This document shows positions 1 to 10,736 of a stretch of DNA of 64,000 nucleotides, piece after piece; positions within the stretch are counted from its first letter, which is position 1, and the number at the start of each line of letters is the position of its first letter. The position numbers and the translations under genes were made by a program. Under the pieces are notes generated by a model, which had not been told where the DNA came from, did not search any database, and worked only from the letters and a program-made list of their open reading frames with translations. This DNA comes from Auanema rhodensis (lineage: Eukaryota > Nematoda > Chromadorea > Rhabditida > Rhabditidae), in contig CAXKVF010000079.1 of assembly GCA_964057225.1 (NCBI GenBank), positions 124,001-188,000 of the forward strand, in the 5' to 3' direction.

Positions 1-38
1 AAATTTACGTGAACTTTAATTCATGCTAATTAAATGTA

Positions 39-44
39 CACGTG
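39..44. other. CACGTG box 1 of the monomer (first copy shown)
   Basis: CACGTG followed by AT recurs once per monomer at consensus positions 39-46. Read on the minus strand this is ATCACGTG, which fits the budding-yeast CDEI consensus RTCACRTG; CACGTG is also the plant G-box and a bHLH/bZIP E-box. It is close to invariant: the exceptions I noticed are CGCGTG near 19,400, AACGTG near 43,687 and CACTTG near 44,919. Whether any protein binds is unknown. Confidence 0.6.
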
Positions 45-68
45 ATGTGCACTTGGTATGTAACTCGC

Positions 69-78
69 TTCACGTGAA
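69..78. other. 10-bp palindrome TTCACGTGAA, box 2 of the monomer (first copy shown)
   Basis: This is a perfect 10-base palindrome at positions 69-78. Unlike box 1 it is frequently altered, to CATGTG (C73T, for example 1,305 and 2,185) or to CACGTA (G76A, for example 956, 1,836 and 5,356). Both changes destroy the symmetry. C73T is a CpG transition; G76A is not in a CpG. Confidence 0.6.
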
Positions 79-130
79 AGATAAAGAGATGCGGTTTTCA
101 AAATTAGATTCCCCATGTCCATATTAGTCT

Positions 131-144
131 AAAAACAAATTTTT
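131..144. other. A/T tract AAAAACAAATTTTT of the monomer (first copy shown)
   Basis: A run of A5-C-A3-T5 occurs in almost every monomer and is the most AT-rich part of the unit. Phased A-tracts of this kind are associated with DNA curvature and with nucleosome positioning in satellites, so a structural role is plausible but inferred. Local variants are T8 runs (for example 22,673, 24,783 and 35,870), AACAATGTTTTATCG (25,306, 26,538, 28,650) and AACAACTTTTT (60,980, 62,036, 63,795). Confidence 0.5.
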
Positions 145-156
145 ATTGATATTGGT

Positions 157-171
157 TCATGGTAACCATGA
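157..171. other. 15-base dyad with GGTAACC core (first copy shown)
   Basis: TCATGGT and ACCATGA are perfect 7-base inverted arms around the single A at 164. The core GGTAACC (161-167) is a BstEII recognition sequence, so the array should cut into a 176-bp ladder. It is lost where G161 becomes A (CATAGTAACC, for example 30,608, 31,312, 31,665 and 32,016). The outermost pair, 157 and 171, are two of the most polymorphic positions in the array. Confidence 0.6.
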
Positions 172-3168
172 CTTTGAAATTTACGTGAACTTTAATTTAT
201 GCTAATTAAATGTACACGTGATGTGCACTTGGTATGTAACTCGCTTCACGTGAAAGATAAAGAGATGCGGTTTTCAAAATTAGATTCCCCATGTCCATAT
301 TAGTCTAAAAACAAATTTTTATTGATATTGGTTCATGGTAACCATGACTTTGAAATTTACGTGAACTTTAATTTATGCTAATTAAATATACACGTGATGT
401 GCACTTGGTATGTAACTCGCTTCACGTGAAAGATAAAGAGATGCGGTTTACAAAATTAGATTCCCCATGTCCATATTAGTCTAAAAACAAATTTTTATTG
501 ATATTGGTGCATGGTAACCTTGACTTTGAAATTTACGTGAACTTTAATTCATGCTAATTAAATGTACACGTGATGTGCACTTGGTATGTAACTCGCTTCA
601 CGTGAAAGATAAAGAGATGCGGTTTTCAAAATTAGATTCCCCATGTCCATATTAGTCTAAAAACAAATTTTTATTGATATTGGTTCATGGTAACCATGAC
701 TTTGAAATTTACGTGAACTTTAATTTATGCTAATTAAATGTACACGTGATGTGCACTTGGTATGTAACTCGCTTCACGTGAAAGATAAAGAGATGCGGTT
801 TTCAAAATTAGATTCCCCATGTCCATATTAGTCTAAAAACAAATTTTTATTGATATTGGTGCATGGTAACCATGACTTTGAAATTTACGTGAACTTTAAT
901 TCATGCTAATTAAATGTACACGTGATGTGCACTTGGTATGTAACTCGCTTCACGTAAAAGATAAAGAGATGCGGTTTTCAAAATTAGATTCCCCATGTCC
1001 ATATTAGTCTAAAAACAAATTTTTATTGATATTGGTGCATGGTAACCATGACTTTGAAATTTACGTGAACTTTAATTCATGCTAATTAAATGTACACGTG
1101 ATGTGCACTTGGTATGTAACTCGCTTCACGTGAAAGATAAAGAGTTGCGGTTTTCAAAATTATATTCCCCATGTCCATATTAGTCTAAAAACAAATTTTT
1201 ATTGATATTGGTTCATGGTAACCATATCTTTGAAATTTACGTGAACTTTAATTTATGCTAATTAAATGTACACGTGATGTGCACTTGGTATGTAACTCGC
1301 TTCATGTGAAAGATAAAGAGATGCGGTTTTCAAAATTAGATTCCCCATGTCCATATTAGTCTAAAAACAAATTTTTATTGATATTGGTGCATGGTAACCA
1401 TGACTTTGAAATTTACGTGAACTTTAATTTATGCTAATTAAATGTACACGTGATGTGCACTTGGTATGTAACTCGCTTCACGTGAAAGATAAAGAGATGC
1501 GGTTTTCAAAATTAGATTCCCCATGTCCATATTAGTCTAAAAACAAATTTTTATTGATATTGGTTCATGGTAACCATGACTTTGAAATTTACGTGAACTT
1601 TAATTTATGTTAATTAAATGTACACGTGATGTGCACTTGGTATGTAACTCGCTTCACGTGAAAGATAAAGAGATGCGGTTTTCAAAATTAGATTCCCCAT
1701 GTCCATATTAGTCTAAAAACAAATTTTTATTGATATTGGTGCATGGTAACCATGACTTTGAAATTTACGTGAACTTTAATTCATGCTAATTAAATGTACA
1801 CGTGATGTGCACTTGGTATGTAACTCGCTTCACGTAAAAGATAAAGAGATGCGGTTTTCAAAATTAGATTCCCCATGTCCATATTAGTCTAAAAACAAAT
1901 TTTTATTGATATTGGTGCATGGTAACCATGACTTTGAAATTTACGTGAACTTTAATTCATGCTAATTAAATGTACACGTGATGTGCACTTGGTATGTAAC
2001 TCGCTTCACGTGAAAGATAAAGAGATGCGGTTTTCAAAATTATATTCCCCATGTCCATATTAGTCTAAAAACAAATTTTTATTGATATTGGTTCATGGTA
2101 ACCATGTCTTTGAAATTTACGTGAACTTTAATTTATGCTAATTAAATGTACACGTGATGTGCACTTGGTATGTAACTCGCTTCATGTGAAAGATAAAGAG
2201 ATGCGGTTTTCAAAATTAGATTCCCCATGTCCATATTAGTCTAAAAACAAATTTTTATTGATATTGGTGCATGGTAACCATGACTTTGAAATTTACGTGA
2301 ACTTTAATTTATGCTAATTAAATGTACACGTGATGTGCACTTGGTATGTAACTCGCTTCACGTGAAAGATAAAGAGATGCGGTTTTCAAAATTAGATTCC
2401 CCATGTCCATATTAGTCTAAAAACAAATTTTTATTGATATTGGTGCATGGTAACCATGACTTTGAAATTTACGTGAACTTTAATTTATGCTAATTAAATG
2501 TACACGTGATGTGCACTTGGTATGTAACTCGCTTCATGTGAAAGATAAAGAGATGCGGTTTTCAAAATTAGATTCCCCATGTCCATATTAGTCTAAAAAC
2601 AAATTTTTATTGATATTGGTGCATGGTAACCATGACTTTGAATTTTACGTGAACTTTAATTTATGCTAATTAAATGTACACGTGATGTGCACTTGGTATG
2701 TAACTCGCTTCACGTGAAAGATAAAGAGATGCGGTTTTCAAAATTAGATTCCCCATGTCCATATTAGTCTAAAAACAAATTTTTATTGATATTGGTTCAT
2801 GGTAACCATGTCTTTGAAATTTACGTGAACTTTAATTTATGCTAATTAAATGTACACGTGATGTGCACTTGGTATGTAACTCGCTTCATGTGAAAGATAA
2901 AGAGATGCGGTTTTTAAAATTAGATTCCCCATGTCCATATTAGTCTAAAAACAAATTTTTATTGATATTGGTTCATGGTAACCATGACTTTGAAATTTAC
3001 GTGAACTTTAATTTATGCTAATTAAATGTACACGTGATGTGCACTTGGTATGTAACTCGCTTCACGTGAAAGATAAAGAGATGCGGTTTTCAAAATTAGA
3101 TTCCCCATGTCCATATTAGTCTAAAAACAAATTTTTATTGATATTGGTGCATGGTAACCATGACTTTG

Positions 3169-4400
3169 AAATTTACGTGAACTTTAATTCATGCTAATTA
3201 AATGTACACGTGATGTGCACTTGGTATGTAACTCGTTTCACGTAAAAGATAAAGAGATGCGGTTTTCAAAATTAGATTCCCCATGTCCATATTAGTCTAA
3301 AAACAAATTTTTATTGATATTGGTGCATGGTAACCATGACTTTGAAATTTACGTGAACTTTAATTCATGCTAATTAAATGTACACGTGGTGTGCACTTGG
3401 TATGTAACTCGCTTCACGTGAAAGATAAAGAGATGCGGTTTTCAAAATTAGATTCCCCATGTCCATATTAGTCTAAAAACAAATTTTTATTGATATTGGT
3501 GCATGGTAACCATGACTTTGAAATTTACGTGAACTTTAATTTATGCTAATTAAATGTACACGTGATGTGCACTTGGTATGTAACTCGCTTCACGTGAAAG
3601 ATAAAGAGATGCGGTTTTCAAAATTAGATTCCTTATGTCCATATTAGTCCAAAAACAAATTTTTATTGATATTGGTTCATGGTAACCATGACTTTGAAAT
3701 TTACGTGAACTTTAATTTATGCTAATTAAATGTACACGTGATGTGCACTTGGTATGTAACTCGCTTCACGTGAAAGATAAAGAGATGCGGTTTTCAAAAT
3801 TAGATTCCCCATGTCCATATTAGTCTAAAAACAAATTTTTATTGATATTGGTTCATGGTAACCATGTCTTTGAAATTTACGTGAACTTTAATTTATGCTA
3901 ATTAAATGTACACGTGATGTGCACTTGGTATGTAACTCGCTTCACGTGAAAGATAAAGACATGAGGTTTTCAAAATTAGATTCCCCATGTCCATATTAGT
4001 CTAAAAACAAATTTTTATTGATATTGGTGCATGGTAACCATGACTTTGAAATTTACGTGAACTTTAATTTATGCTAATTAAATGTACACGTGATGTGCAC
4101 TTGGTATGTAACTCGCTTCACGTGAAAGATAAAGAGATGCGGTTTTCAAAATTAGATTCCCCATGTCCATATTAGTCTAAAAACAAATTTTTATTGATAT
4201 TGGTTCATGGTAACCATGACTTTGAAATTTACGTGAACTTTAATTTATGCTAATTAAATATACACGTGATGTGCACTTGGTATGTAACTCGCTTCACGTG
4301 AAAGATAAAGAGATGCGGTTTACAAAATTAGATTCCCCATGTCCATATTAGTCTAAAAACAAATTTTTATTGATATTGGTGCATGGTAACCTTGACTTTG
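3169..4400 (+). repeat. Seven monomers between the two copies of the 25-monomer offset block
   Basis: These monomers separate the two copies of the 18-monomer block. They carry private or distantly shared changes: CTCGTTTC near 3,235, CACGTGGTG near 3,384, TTCCTTATG with TAGTCC near 3,631-3,650, and AGACATGAGG near 3,957. The TTCCTTATG/TAGTCC monomer reappears only at 22,177 and 24,289. Confidence 0.8.
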
Positions 4401-6864
4401 AAATTTACGTGAACTTTAATTCATGCTAATTAAATGTACACGTGATGTGCACTTGGTATGTAACTCGCTTCACGTGAAAGATAAAGAGATGCGGTTTTCA
4501 AAATTAGATTCCCCATGTCCATATTAGTCTAAAAACAAATTTTTATTGATATTGGTTCATGGTAACCATGACTTTGAAATTTACGTGAACTTTAATTTAT
4601 GCTAATTAAATGTACACGTGATGTGCACTTGGTATGTAACTCGCTTCACGTGAAAGATAAAGAGATGCGGTTTTCAAAATTAGATTCCCCATGTCCATAT
4701 TAGTCTAAAAACAAATTTTTATTGATATTGGTTCATGGTAACCATGACTTTGAAATTTACGTGAACTTTAATTTATGCTAATTAAATATACACGTGATGT
4801 GCACTTGGTATGTAACTCGCTTCACGTGAAAGATAAAGAGATGCGGTTTACAAAATTAGATTCCCCATGTCCATATTAGTCTAAAAACAAATTTTTATTG
4901 ATATTGGTGCATGGTAACCTTGACTTTGAAATTTACGTGAACTTTAATTCATGCTAATTAAATGTACACGTGATGTGCACTTGGTATGTAACTCGCTTCA
5001 CGTGAAAGATAAAGAGATGCGGTTTTCAAAATTAGATTCCCCATGTCCATATTAGTCTAAAAACAAATTTTTATTGATATTGGTTCATGGTAACCATGAC
5101 TTTGAAATTTACGTGAACTTTAATTTATGCTAATTAAATGTACACGTGATGTGCACTTGGTATGTAACTCGCTTCACGTGAAAGATAAAGAGATGCGGTT
5201 TTCAAAATTAGATTCCCCATGTCCATATTAGTCTAAAAACAAATTTTTATTGATATTGGTGCATGGTAACCATGACTTTGAAATTTACGTGAACTTTAAT
5301 TCATGCTAATTAAATGTACACGTGATGTGCACTTGGTATGTAACTCGCTTCACGTAAAAGATAAAGAGATGCGGTTTTCAAAATTAGATTCCCCATGTCC
5401 ATATTAGTCTAAAAACAAATTTTTATCGATATTGGTGCATGGTAACCATGACTTTGAAATTTACGTGAACTTTAATTCATGCTAATTAAATGTACACGTG
5501 ATGTGCACTTGGTATGTAACTCGCTTCACGTGAAAGATAAAGAGTTGCGGTTTTCAAAATTATATTCCCCATGTCGATATTAGTCTAAAAACAAATTTTT
5601 ATTGATATTGGTTCATGGTAACCATATCTTTGAAATTTACGTGAACTTTAATTTATGCTAATTAAATGTACACGTGATGTGCACTTGGTATGTAACTCGC
5701 TTCATGTGAAAGATAAAGAGATGCGGTTTTCAAAATTAGATTCCCCATGTCCATATTAGTCTAAAAACAAATTTTTATTGATATTGGTGCATGGTAACCA
5801 TGACTTTGAAATTTACGTGAACTTTAATTTATGCTAATTAAATGTACACGTGATGTGCACTTGGTATGTAACTCGCTTCACGTGAAAGATAAAGAGATGC
5901 GGTTTTCAAAATTAGATTCCCCATGTCCATATTAGTCTAAAAACAAATTTTTATTGATATTGGTTCATGGTAACCATGACTTTGAAATTTACGTGAACTT
6001 TAATTTATGTTAATTAAATGTACACGTGATGTGCACTTGGTATGTAACTCGCTTCACGTGAAAGATAAAGAGATGCGGTTTTCAAAATTAGATTCCCCAT
6101 GTCCATATTAGTCTAAAAACAAATTTTTATTGATATTGGTGCATGGTAACCATGACTTTGAAATTTACGTGAACTTTAATTCATGCTAATTAAATGTACA
6201 CGTGATGTGCACTTGGTATGTAACTCGCTTCACGTAAAAGATAAAGAGATGCGGTTTTCAAAATTAGATTCCCCATGTTCATATTAGTCTAAAAACAAAT
6301 TTTTATTGATATTGGTGCATGGTAACCATGACTTTGAAATTTACGTGAACTTTAATTCATGCTAATTAAATGTACACGTGATGTGCACTTGGTATGTAAC
6401 TCGCTTCACGTGAAAGATAAAGAGATGCGGTTTTCAAAATTATATTCCCCATGTCCATATTAGTCTAAAAACAAATTTTTATTGATATTGGTTCATGGTA
6501 ACCATGTCTTTGAAATTTACGTGAACTTTAATTTATGCTAATTAAATGTACACGTGATGTGCACTTGGTATGTAACTCGCTTCATGTGAAAGATAAAGAG
6601 ATGCGGTTTTCAAAATTAGATTCCCCATGTCCATATTAGTCTAAAAACAAATTTTTATTGATATTGGTGCATGGTAACCATGACTTTGAAATTTACGTGA
6701 ACTTTAATTTATGCTAATTAAATGTACACGTGATGTGCACTTGGTATGTAACTCGCTTCACGTGAAAGATAAAGAGATGCGGTTTTCAAAATTAGATTCC
6801 CCATGTCCATATTAGTCTAAAAACAAATTTTTATTGATATTGGTGCATGGTAACCATGACTTTG

Positions 6865-8096
6865 AAATTTACGTGAACTTTAATTTATGCTAATTAAATG
6901 TACACGTGATGTGCACTTGGTATGTAACTCGCTTCATGTGAAAGATAAAGAGATGCGGTTTTCAAAATTAGATTCCCCATGTCCATATTAGTCTAAAAAC
7001 AAATTTTTATTGATATTGGTGCATGGTAACCATGACTTTGAATTTTACGTGAACTTTAATTTATGCTAATTAAATGTACACGTGATGTGCACTTGGTATG
7101 TAACTCGCTTCACGTGAAAGATAAAGAGATGCGGTTTTCAAAATTAGATTCCCCATGTCCATATTAGTCTAAAAACAAATTTTTATTGATATTGGTTCAT
7201 GGTAACCATGTCTTTGAAATTTACGTGAACTTTAATTTATGCTAATTAAATGTACACGTGATGTGCACTTGGTATGTAACTCGCTTCATGTGAAAGATAA
7301 AGAGATGCGGTTTTTAAAATTAGATTCCCCATGTCCATATTAGTCTAAAAACAAATTTTTATTGATATTGGTGCATGGTAACCATGACTTTGAAATTTAC
7401 GTGAACTTTAATTTATGCTAATTAAATGTACACGTGATGTGCACTTGGTATGTAACTCGCTTCACGTGAAAGATAAAGAGATGCGGTTTTCAAAATTAGA
7501 TTCCCCATGTCCATATTAGTCTAAAAACAAATTTTTATTGATATTGGTGCATGGTAACCATGACTTTGAAATTTACGTGAACTTTAATTTATGCTAATTA
7601 AATGTACACGTGATGTGCACTTGGTATGTAACTCGCTTCATGTGAAAGATAAAGAGATGCGGTTTTCAAAATTAGATTCCCCATGTCCATATTAGTCTAA
7701 AAACAAATTTTTATTGATATTGGTGCATGGTAACCATGACTTTGAATTTTACGTGAACTTTAATTTATGCTAATTAAATGTACACGTGATGTGCACTTGG
7801 TATGTAACTCGCTTCACGTGAAAGATAAAGAGATGCGGTTTTCAAAATTAGATTCCCCATGTCCATATTAGTCTAAAAACAAATTTTTATTGATATTGGT
7901 TCATGGTAACCATGTCTTTGAAATTTACGTGAACTTTAATTTATGCTAATTAAATGTACACGTGATGTGCACTTGGTATGTAACTCGCTTCATGTGAAAG
8001 ATAAAGAGATGCGGTTTTTAAAATTAGATTCCCCATGTCCATATTAGTCTAAAAACAAATTTTTATTGATATTGGTGCATGGTAACCATGACTTTG
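6865..8096 (+). repeat. Three-monomer block repeated at 4-monomer (704-bp) offset
   Basis: Three successive monomers (CATGTG with G157, GAATTTTACG with T171, then CATGTG with GGTTTTTAAAA and G157) at 6,865-7,392 recur in the same order at 7,569-8,096. Both G157 states of the third monomer agree, whereas its counterpart at 2,817 has T157. The local duplication therefore happened after the 25-monomer event. Confidence 0.85.
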
Positions 8097-8624
8097 AAAT
8101 TTACGTGAACTTTAATTTATGCTAATTAAATGTACACGTGATGTGCACTTGGTATGTAACTCGCTTCACGTGAAAGATAAAGAGATGCGGTTTTCAAAAT
8201 TAGATTCCCCATGTCCATATTAGTCTAAAAACAAATTTTTATTGATATTGGTTCATGGTAACCATGACTTTGAAATTTACGTGAACTTTAATTTATGCTA
8301 ATTAAATGTACACGTGATGTGCACTTGGTATGTAACTCGCTTCACGTGAAAGATAAAGAGTTGCGGTTTTCAAAATTATATTCCCCATGTCCATATTAGT
8401 CTAAAAACAAATTTTTATTGATATTGGTTCATGGTAACCATATCTTTGAAATTTACGTGAACTTTAATTTATGCTAATTAAATGTACACGTGATGTGCAC
8501 TTGGTATGTAACTCGCTTCATGTGAAAGATAAAGAGATGCGGTTTTCAAAATTAGATTCCCCATGTCCATATTAGTCTAAAAACAAATTTTTATTGATAT
8601 TGGTTCATGGTAACCATGACTTTG

Positions 8625-10736
8625 AAATTTACGTGAACTTTAATTTATGCTAATTAAATGTACACGTGATGTGCACTTGGTATGTAACTCGCTTCACGTG
8701 AAAGATAAAGAGATGCGGTTTTCAAAATTAGATTCCCCATGTCCATATTAGTCTAAAAACAAATTTTTATTGATATTGGTTCATGGTAACCATGACTTTG
8801 AAATTTACGTGAACTTTAATTTATGCTAATTAAATGTACACGTGATGTGCACTTGGTATGTAACTCGCTTCACGTGAAAGATAAAGAGATGCGGTTTTCA
8901 AAATTAGATTCCCCATGTCCATATTAGTCTAAAAACAAATTTTTATTGATATTGGTGCATGGTAACCATGACTTTGAAATTTACGTGAACTTTAATTCAT
9001 GCTAATTAAATGTACACGTGATGTGCACTTGGTATGTAACTCGCTTCACGTAAAAGATAAAGAGATGCGGTTTTCAAAATTAGATTCCCCATGTCCATAT
9101 TAGTCTAAAAACAAATTTTTATTGATATTGGTGCATGGTAACCATGACTTTGAAATTTACGTGAACTTTAATTCATGCTAATTAAATGTACACGTGATGT
9201 GCACTTGGTATGTAACTCGCTTCACGTGAAAGATAAAGAGTTGCGGTTTTCAAAATTATATTCACCATGTCCATATTAGTCTAAAAACAAATTTTTATTG
9301 ATATTGGTTCATGGTAACCATATCTTTGAAATTTACGTGAACTTTAATTTATGCTAATTAAATGTACACGTGATGTGCACTTGGTATGTAACTCGCTTCA
9401 CGTGAAAGATAAAGAGATGCGGTTTTCAAAATTAGATTCCCCATGTCCATATTAGTCTAAAAACAAATTTTTATTGATATTGGTGCATGGTAACCATGAC
9501 TTTGAAATTTACGTGAACTTTAATTCATGCTAATTAAATGTACACGTGATGTGCACTTGGTATGTAACTCGCTTCACGTAAAAGATAAAGAGATGCGGTT
9601 TTCAAAATTAGATTCCCCATGTCCATATTAGTCTAAAAACAAATTTTTATTGATATTGGTTCATGGTAACCATGACTTTGAAATTTACGTGAACTTTAAT
9701 TTATGCTAATTAAATGTACACGTGATGTGCACTTGGTATGTAACTCGCTTCACGTGAAAGATAAAGAGATGCGGTTTTCAAAATTAGATTCCCCATGTCC
9801 ATATTAGTCTAAAAACAAATTTTTATTGATATTGGTTCATGGTAACCATGACTTTGAAATTTACGTGAACTTTAATTTATGCTAATTAAATGTACACGTG
9901 ATGTGCACTTGGTATGTAACTCGCTTCACGTGAAAGATAAAGAGATGCGGTTTTCAAAATTAGATTCCCCATGTCCATATTAGTCTAAAAACAAATTTTT
10001 ATTGATATTGGTGCATGGTAACCATGACTTTGAAATTTACGTGAACTTTAATTCATGCTAATTAAATGTACACGTGATGTGCACTTGGTATGTAACTCGC
10101 TTCACGTAAAAGATAAAGAGATGCGGTTTTCAAAATTAGATTCCCCATGTCCATATTAGTCTAAAAACAAATTTTTATTGATATTGGTGCATGGTAACCA
10201 TGACTTTGAAATTTACGTGAACTTTAATTCATGCTAATTAAATGTACACGTGATGTGCACTTGGTATGTAACTCGCTTCACGTGAAAGATAAAGAGTTGC
10301 GGTTTTCAAAATTATATTCACCATGTCCATATTAGTCTAAAAACAAATTTTTATTGATATTGGTTCATGGTAACCATATCTTTGAAATTTACGTGAACTT
10401 TAATTTATGCTAATTAAATGTACACGTGATGTGCACTTGGTATGTAACTCGCTTCACGTGAAAGATAAAGAGATGCGGTTTTCAAAATTAGATTCCCCAT
10501 GTCCATATTAGTCTAAAAACAAATTTTTATTGATATTGGTGCATGGTAACCATGACTTTGAAATTTACGTGAACTTTAATTCATGCTAATTAAATGTACA
10601 CGTGATGTGCACTTGGTATGTAACTCGCTTCACGTAAAAGATAAAGAGATGCGGTTTTCAAAATTAGATTCCCCATGTCCATATTAGTCTAAAAACAAAT
10701 TTTTATTGATATTGGTGCATGGTAACCATGACTTTG
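8625..10736 (+). repeat. 6-mer tandem duplication (1,056 bp x 2)
   Basis: 8,625-9,680 and 9,681-10,736 share the variant order, including the private change TTCACCATG (C112A) at 9,264 and 10,320, on monomers that also carry GAGTTGCGG, ATATTC and CATATC. The sixth monomers differ at position 157 (T in the first copy, G in the second). Confidence 0.88.

Larger units (their letters stand above)
1..176 (+). repeat. Representative satellite monomer (first copy)
   Basis: This copy matches the array consensus except for C instead of T at position 22, a common subfamily base. Landmarks in order are an ACGT core at 7-10, ATGCTAATTAAATG at 23-36, CACGTG at 39-44, GTGCAC at 48-53, the perfect palindrome TTCACGTGAA at 69-78, a purine-rich stretch at 76-91, GCGG at 91-94, CCCC at 111-114, the A/T tract AAAAACAAATTTTT at 131-144, and a 15-base dyad centred on 164 that contains GGTAACC (161-167). 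The main polymorphic positions across the array are 22 (T/C), 73 (C/T), 76 (G/A), 107 (G/T), 113 (C/T), 157 (T/G) and 171 (A/T). Confidence 0.97.
1..7568 (+). repeat. 18-monomer block repeated at 25-monomer (4,400-bp) offset
   Basis: Bases 1-3,168 and 4,401-7,568 carry the same order of variants, monomer by monomer. Examples are A36 plus GGTTTACAAAA plus CCTTGAC (353 and 4,753), GAGTTGCGG plus ATATTCCCC plus CATATC (1,057 and 5,457), ATGTTAAT (1,585 and 5,985), GAATTTTACG (2,641 and 7,041) and GGTTTTTAAAA (2,817 and 7,217). Differences are sparse and mostly private, for example ATCGAT at 5,427 and G157 at 7,373. Monomers 24-25 (4,049-4,400) also resemble monomers 2-3, showing an additional 22-monomer displacement. 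The order indicates segmental duplication inside the array. Confidence 0.9.

Noticed and set aside
23-36. ATGCTAAT as a POU/octamer-type site
   Set aside because: It is one base off the usual octamer, in AT-rich DNA, with no supporting context.
39-53. Promoter made of G-box and neighbouring palindromes
   Set aside because: No TATA element at a suitable distance, no gene downstream, and the same motifs occur in all monomers.
142-147. AATAAA polyadenylation signal on the minus strand of every monomer
   Set aside because: The six-base match lies in an AT-rich tract and is expected by chance. No transcript or downstream element supports it.
1-176. CENP-B box
   Set aside because: No sequence in the consensus fits the TTCG....A..CGGG core. 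GCGG at 91-94 lacks the required partner bases.
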